Under the pieces are notes generated by a model. The model ran no database searches. It saw only the letters and a list, made by a program, of their open reading frames with translations, and was not told where the DNA came from. From the NCBI RefSeq assembly GCF_910592395.1, contig NC_088324.1:9884953-9948952 (forward strand): a DNA stretch of 64,000 bases, read 5' to 3'. Each line of letters opens with the position of its first letter. Positions within the stretch are counted from its first letter, which is position 1. Below, piece after piece: positions 59,806 to 64,000 of this stretch. The translations under genes were made by a program, and so were the position numbers. The DNA comes from Lineus longissimus (taxonomy: Eukaryota; Nemertea; Pilidiophora; Heteronemertea; Lineidae).

Positions 59806-61129
59806 CGAGGTTCGGTTAAGTGAGATCATTAGGTTACTCACCATTCAGTATTGAATCGTTTCCCAGGTTTTGGAGGAATCAACCAACAGGAGGGACGCCC
59901 ATCCCCGATCATCATTGGCGTTCGACAGATTCCATTGAGGAGTACAGGCATCCCATTCGTTATCGGACCAATCGTCAAAAGGGCAAGCGTGCGAAAACTG
60001 AAAGTAAAAATGACACACTCGTAGGATATGAGGGATGTTGATTCGGAGGGGACTGCGATGATGTCAGCAAATCTTTCCGATGCATGCGATTTTATAACAA
60101 TATGCAAGGAATCACGTGACATGAGGTCACCACGCTACCTCCTCTTGCCGTACTAAGGCACAATTAGTGGGAGCGTTTGAGACATGGTAAGTTATTTGAA
60201 AAAGTGGTATCGCCGACCAGAGTTAAAGCGGTCACAGTTTACCAAAATATCACTCTCCCGGTCTTCGGTCCTTCCTCTTTCGGGACATCCCCGTTTAAAT
60301 TCGCTCTGTCAGTTAACCGAGGTTGACTTCCTTGACAACAATGGTTCCTATTGACGATGCTCGGAGAATGATCTCTTGATGAGCCGTCACGCTGTGAACC
60401 CCTTATTTCTATTTATACATTGGCAGTATTTTGCTTACCATAAACACATTCCTTGTCTTGGACTTTCTCCGCCATCGTCTGGACGAAATCAACATCATCA
60501 AGGATGCCATCAACGTATAAAAAGCATGAGCGGACATTCCGTACACCATGGACAAAGGCAGGACGGTTACTAAAATCTCGCACATCATGAACCTAGGTAA
60601 CATATGGTCATGTCTGAAATTATAAAAATCAAAAAAAGTTCAGTTGATTGACGAGTTGCATAGGCGGATCTAGTACATTTTTTGTATGATTGGAAAGGGG
60701 TGGGGGGGGGGGGGAACGCAGCTTCACCCATCAGAGAGCAATGGAGGGGTGATTTGTGAAATGTATGTGCCAATAGTCGTTTTCCTGGCATCTGAGGGCT
60801 AAAATTCTTCTTGTGATGAGGCACCCTGAAAAAGTATGGCTGTCCGCCCCGAAAAGGGGGTGGGGGTGGGGGTGGGTATATCTTTATCAGAATGTTTCAT
60901 ATGGAAATGCATCCACTTCCAGAGTCGTTGACCACATCTATTGTTCAATACCCGTCTTCTGTGGTGAGGGGTTATCCAACATTTGAGTCCTCAATACAAT
61001 TTGTTTTGCGTAATGACTATGATAGGCCCGATTCCACACGACTAAAATAGTTTACATCGCACCGGTCGGAGGAAACTGTAACAAACCCGCAGCAATCAAA
61101 GCCCACGTGGTCGCATTCGGGTGTAGATG

Positions 61130-61290
61130 TTTGAAATGTCCTGTATGTAGGATAGAATATCTTAGGAACAAAGGATCCTCTTAGTCATAGCCTCTATAGA
61201 ACCATACCATAATCGGTCAGAATACAATAATGCAGGACACTTTTTCCAGGGGGACATTTTCTACTTTTACACCGACCACCAGGGGTTTAT
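61130..61290 (+). repeat. Dispersed repeat, second copy
   Basis: Longer copy of the repeat at 59697-59805, with about 50 bp of extra internal sequence. Followed at about 61344-61371 by a hairpin with arms AGCGCCGCT / AGCGGCGCT. No gene recognised in 61.3-62.2 kb. Confidence 0.7.
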
Positions 61291-62234
61291 GGTCGCCGTT
61301 GATATTTGTGGTCGCATAAAACGTAATAAATACAGCGCCGCTTTAAATTAAATTGTCAGCGGCGCTTTACAATAGATACATAGATATAAAACAATTTAAC
61401 ATAACGTAACGGAGTTTTAGCAAAAAACAACAAGTCATTCCTCCACATCAACGTTTCACGCACTATGCCTTTGCTCGTGGCAACGCAGCGTCATACCAAA
61501 TACTTGCTCGGAATATATGGCATGGCACTCTCATGTGGAGATATACCCGCATTAGGAACGGATCTTTAGAATTGCGGTCTTATAGAGGATCCCCGTAACA
61601 GACCGCACAAGTTTGTTCAGAAAACCTAATTTGCACAAAAATGAATTTAAATGGCTCTTCGCATCTCACAGCATCAAATTTAGATGGTTTGGTTTCAGTC
61701 TTACCTCCTTATCTTCAGTTTCTTTGGTGAAAATCGAAAAACCTCATCATGGTGGCTTCCTCCACGTGTTGGAATGGGCGCCTCGCAGAGGCTTCTGGGT
61801 GATACTACGTAACTCCGAAACATGGACCATGAATGGATATTGTTTTGATGAACGTATGACATCATTGGGCAAAGACTGGTCACAAAACTTCTTCAATCAA
61901 CTGGGCTCAATTTCAAGCTGTTTAATTCAAGGACCATGGCCCATTTAAATCAAAATTAAAGTCACGGCACTGAACGAAATCGACCCCGGCCTGTTGAAAG
62001 ACAACTTGGTATATCTAATTCTCTTTTGAACCATACCTCACCCTTTTATGCGATAATTAAAAACAAAGTTCTCGCCGTTAGCGAATGCCACGTTTTTTGG
62101 CGAATTTCGTCTTCGAATCTCACGCCAGGTTTATATTCAACCTGCACCGTGAAGTCATGAATACCAGTCACATATCTTGGAAATAAACCCCCAAAATGGT
62201 TTTGAACCCGAAATATGCTCATGACTTTCAGAAA

Positions 62235-62870
62235 TGTGTTATTGAGTCTTTGAGGGAATCTCGAACCAGCAGGGGTCCCACCAGCACATGATGACCCTCG
62301 GTCTAACTGTCCCTTGAGAATGAAGGTCCAATATGGTCCCACCAGGACATGATGACCCGCTGTCCGGCACACTGTCCCTTGATAATGAAGGTCCTAAGGG
62401 TCCTATCAGGACATGATAACCCAATGTCACACGGTTCCTTGAGAATGAAGGTCCTTTAGGGTGCCACCAGGAAATGATGACCCGAGGTCACACTGTCCCT
62501 TGATGGTCCTAGGGTCCCACCAGGACATGATGCCCTAAGCTCAAACTGTCCCTTGAGAATGAGGTTCCCGGATTCTATCAGGACATACTGACCCGATGTT
62601 AAACTGTCCCTCCATAATGAAGGTCCGTAGGGTCCCACCAAGACATGATGACCCGATGTCACACTGTCCCTTGATGGTCCTAGGGTCCCACCTGAAACTG
62701 ATGACCAAAGCTCACACTGTCCTTGAAAATGAGGGTCCCTGGGTCCAACTAGGACATGATGACCCGATGTCACACTTTCCCTTGATAATGAATGTCCTAT
62801 AGCGTCCCACCAGGACATGATGACCGTCGGTTACACCGACCTTAGAGAATAAGGGGTCACAAGGTCCCAT
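62235..62870. repeat. Tandem array of about 60 bp
   Basis: Ten or so copies of GGTCCCACCAGGACATGATG, ACCCGATGTCACACTGTCCC and TTGATAATGAA. Several copies lack the TGATAATGAA block, giving shorter units. The minus strand is free of stops for long stretches because of the repeat, not because of coding. Confidence 0.95.
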
Positions 62871-63340
62871 TACTGGGCAAGATTTCCGACAGCGAGTGGC
62901 AACCTGACCATTTCTGGGAAACAAACCGAGCTTCTTTTAAACAAGAGTTTTTTGAATGAAGTAATGAAACTTGTCTCTTTGAAAACAACCTCAGAAACAG
63001 GTTTGTTTGGAATGGAATTTCTTTGGAAATAAACCAGACATTTATTTGGGAAAGAAAGACGTTTCCCCAAACCTAGCAAACGGCTTGCCAAAGAAAGGAA
63101 TTTGCACTGGTTTTTATAGATTAATAGTTCTGTAGCTCTGTTTTTTCCCCTTTTCTCATGGATCACAGAAACATCGTTTCCAGAGCAGGGCAGCAGACAA
63201 AGACAAAGGCACAACCTGAACGACAAAGGTCAACATCCCACTAAGTGATGACGTCACACACACGACCGAGTTTTAATTCCACGGAGTTCATTCCACGGGG
63301 TTCATTCCACGGGGTTCTACTTCAACAGTCCTGCGCAGAA
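62871..63340. other. Spacer upstream of a possible first exon
   Basis: No gene recognised. Ends with three copies of a 15-bp unit TTCCACGGGGTTCAT (63278-63317). Confidence 0.6.
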
Positions 63341-63436
63341 GATACACACGGCGGCCATGGCGGCAGCTTCAAAGTTTCTCCACTAAAACCCTCGATTTTT
63401 ACGTTTCTTTTCGCGAAGTAAAGGCATCTTATGGCG
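63341..63436 (+). other. Candidate first exon and promoter of an unseen gene
   Basis: GC-rich start-like segment (GGCGGCCATGGCGGCAGC) followed by TCTTATGGCG/GTAAGT at 63436, an excellent donor directly after ATGGCG. The first ATG (63357) gives only MAASKFLH. If ATGGCG at 63431 is the start, exon 1 codes for Met-Ala and the gene continues to the right of the window. Confidence 0.35.
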
Positions 63437-64000
63437 GTAAGTTGATAGCTGAGATGCCATAGCTCATCCATTCATTGATTTTCATTCGTTTCTTTCACCA
63501 TTGATGCAACATTTCGTATTTTTCCCGGTGCAGAAAAAAAAACATGGCGCCGACACTTTTGGCAAGTGGGCGCTCAGGACTCCTCCAAAAAATGTTAAAT
63601 TGGAAGTTCTAGGAACCTATCCAGGTCATTTAAACCAAATATTCGTGTTCTATGTATAGTTTGGCTTCTGTTAAACTGGATTTTATCAGTTCTTAGAACG
63701 TTTTTTCTGAAGAAAACGTGCATCAAAAAATCATTGGTGAGATAACGGAATACAGTGCTGCATGTACTGCGCATGCCTGTAGACCATGTGCTTTGGCCCT
63801 GTGCATTGAGCGCGGTTTTCCCCCTACTTTTCAAGGTTACTTGTCCTAGTCGTTTTACACTGTAATTGTCAATGCAGCAATAGACACCCTGCGAAAATAA
63901 ACTTCGGCCATTTTGAACTAGCGACCCTTTTCACAGGCAACTTTTGTTTACCCAGTACCCTGGCATAAAAGTAAAAATATACAAGCTTATTCAAGCAATT
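63437..64000. other. Right window edge, no gene recognised
   Basis: Would be the first intron if the preceding exon is real. Includes an NRF1-like TGCGCATGC near 63768 and the dispersed-repeat copy at about 63890-63955 shared with 52886. Confidence 0.5.

Larger units (their letters stand above)
56570..60600 (-). other. Isolated minus-strand segments with splice consensus
   Basis: Minus-strand segments bounded by good sites: 60439 upward (donor TTTATG/GTAAGC), 59997-59842 (TTTTTACTTTCAG acceptor, GAATG/GTGAGT donor), 56815 downward (CACTATTTCCAG acceptor) and 56661 downward (TATATTTTCAG acceptor). Each is open in one or two frames: 59997-59842 reads FSHACPFDDWSDNEWDACTP onwards in one frame, while 56815 downward reads CLCLWIISLLFLVHNYNYW then DFD and a stop. 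I recognise none of them and cannot chain them with confidence. They may be exons of one or more small genes. Confidence 0.25.

Noticed and set aside
61613-61948. 111-codon plus-strand frame as a gene
   Set aside because: No recognised motif, and overlapping open frames exist on the other strand; no start context or conservation evidence.
62456-62818. 120-codon minus-strand frame
   Set aside because: Created by the roughly 60-bp tandem array.
1-64000. A novel multi-gene system
   Set aside because: The identified genes are known, unlinked animal families with ordinary spacing; nothing points to a shared operon, defence island or biosynthetic cluster.

Overview
This is a stretch of an animal nuclear genome. 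Genes are split into many short exons with GT/AG introns, AATAAA signals end the transcripts, and tRNA-type SINEs, MITEs and minisatellites fill the introns and spacers. All four main proteins are metazoan families. Compact introns (mostly 0.2-1.5 kb), a marked excess of the palindrome TACATGTA and the repeat style suggest a marine invertebrate bilaterian. I cannot name the phylum from sequence alone.

Layout. (1) 1-23.1 kb, + strand: the 3' three quarters of a large coiled-coil gene read as CCDC180. About 29 exons are visible and the 5' end lies off the left edge. (2) 5.2-6.3 kb, - strand: an intronless alpha-arrestin (ARRDC-type) gene nested inside the largest CCDC180 intron. (3) 24.4-31.0 kb (3' UTR to about 32 kb), + strand: a complete 16-exon metabotropic GABA-B receptor subunit 1 (GABBR1) with every known GABA-contact residue retained. 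(4) 33.4-34.1 kb, - strand: a two-exon glutaredoxin-like gene whose CPYC motif is replaced by SSEC. It sits head-to-head, 326 bp away, with (5) 34.4-46.0 kb, + strand: a complete 23-exon GOLGA2 (GM130, cis-Golgi golgin), conserved at its N-terminal p115-binding tip, its central golgin block and its C-terminal hydrophobic tail. For GABBR1, GOLGA2 and the glutaredoxin-like gene the exon phases close without a break, so predicted lengths (872, 1044 and 113 aa) can be given.

The right third (46-64 kb) has no gene I can identify. It holds a 35-bp minisatellite, a 567-bp satellite, a 553-bp foldback element, a roughly 94-bp x 18 array, a roughly 50-bp array, a roughly 60-bp array, and several isolated splice-site-bounded open segments that may be exons of unrecognised small genes. 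A probable first exon sits at about 63.4 kb.

The genes belong to unrelated processes (cilium-associated coiled coil, receptor trafficking, inhibitory neurotransmission, redox, Golgi tethering), so I see no operon-like system. The unusual content is structural: a retrotransposon remnant inserted with a clear target duplication inside a MITE in a GABBR1 intron, triplicated splice donors in CCDC180, tiny in-frame cassette exons, and large inverted repeats. I found no new defence or other multi-gene system.
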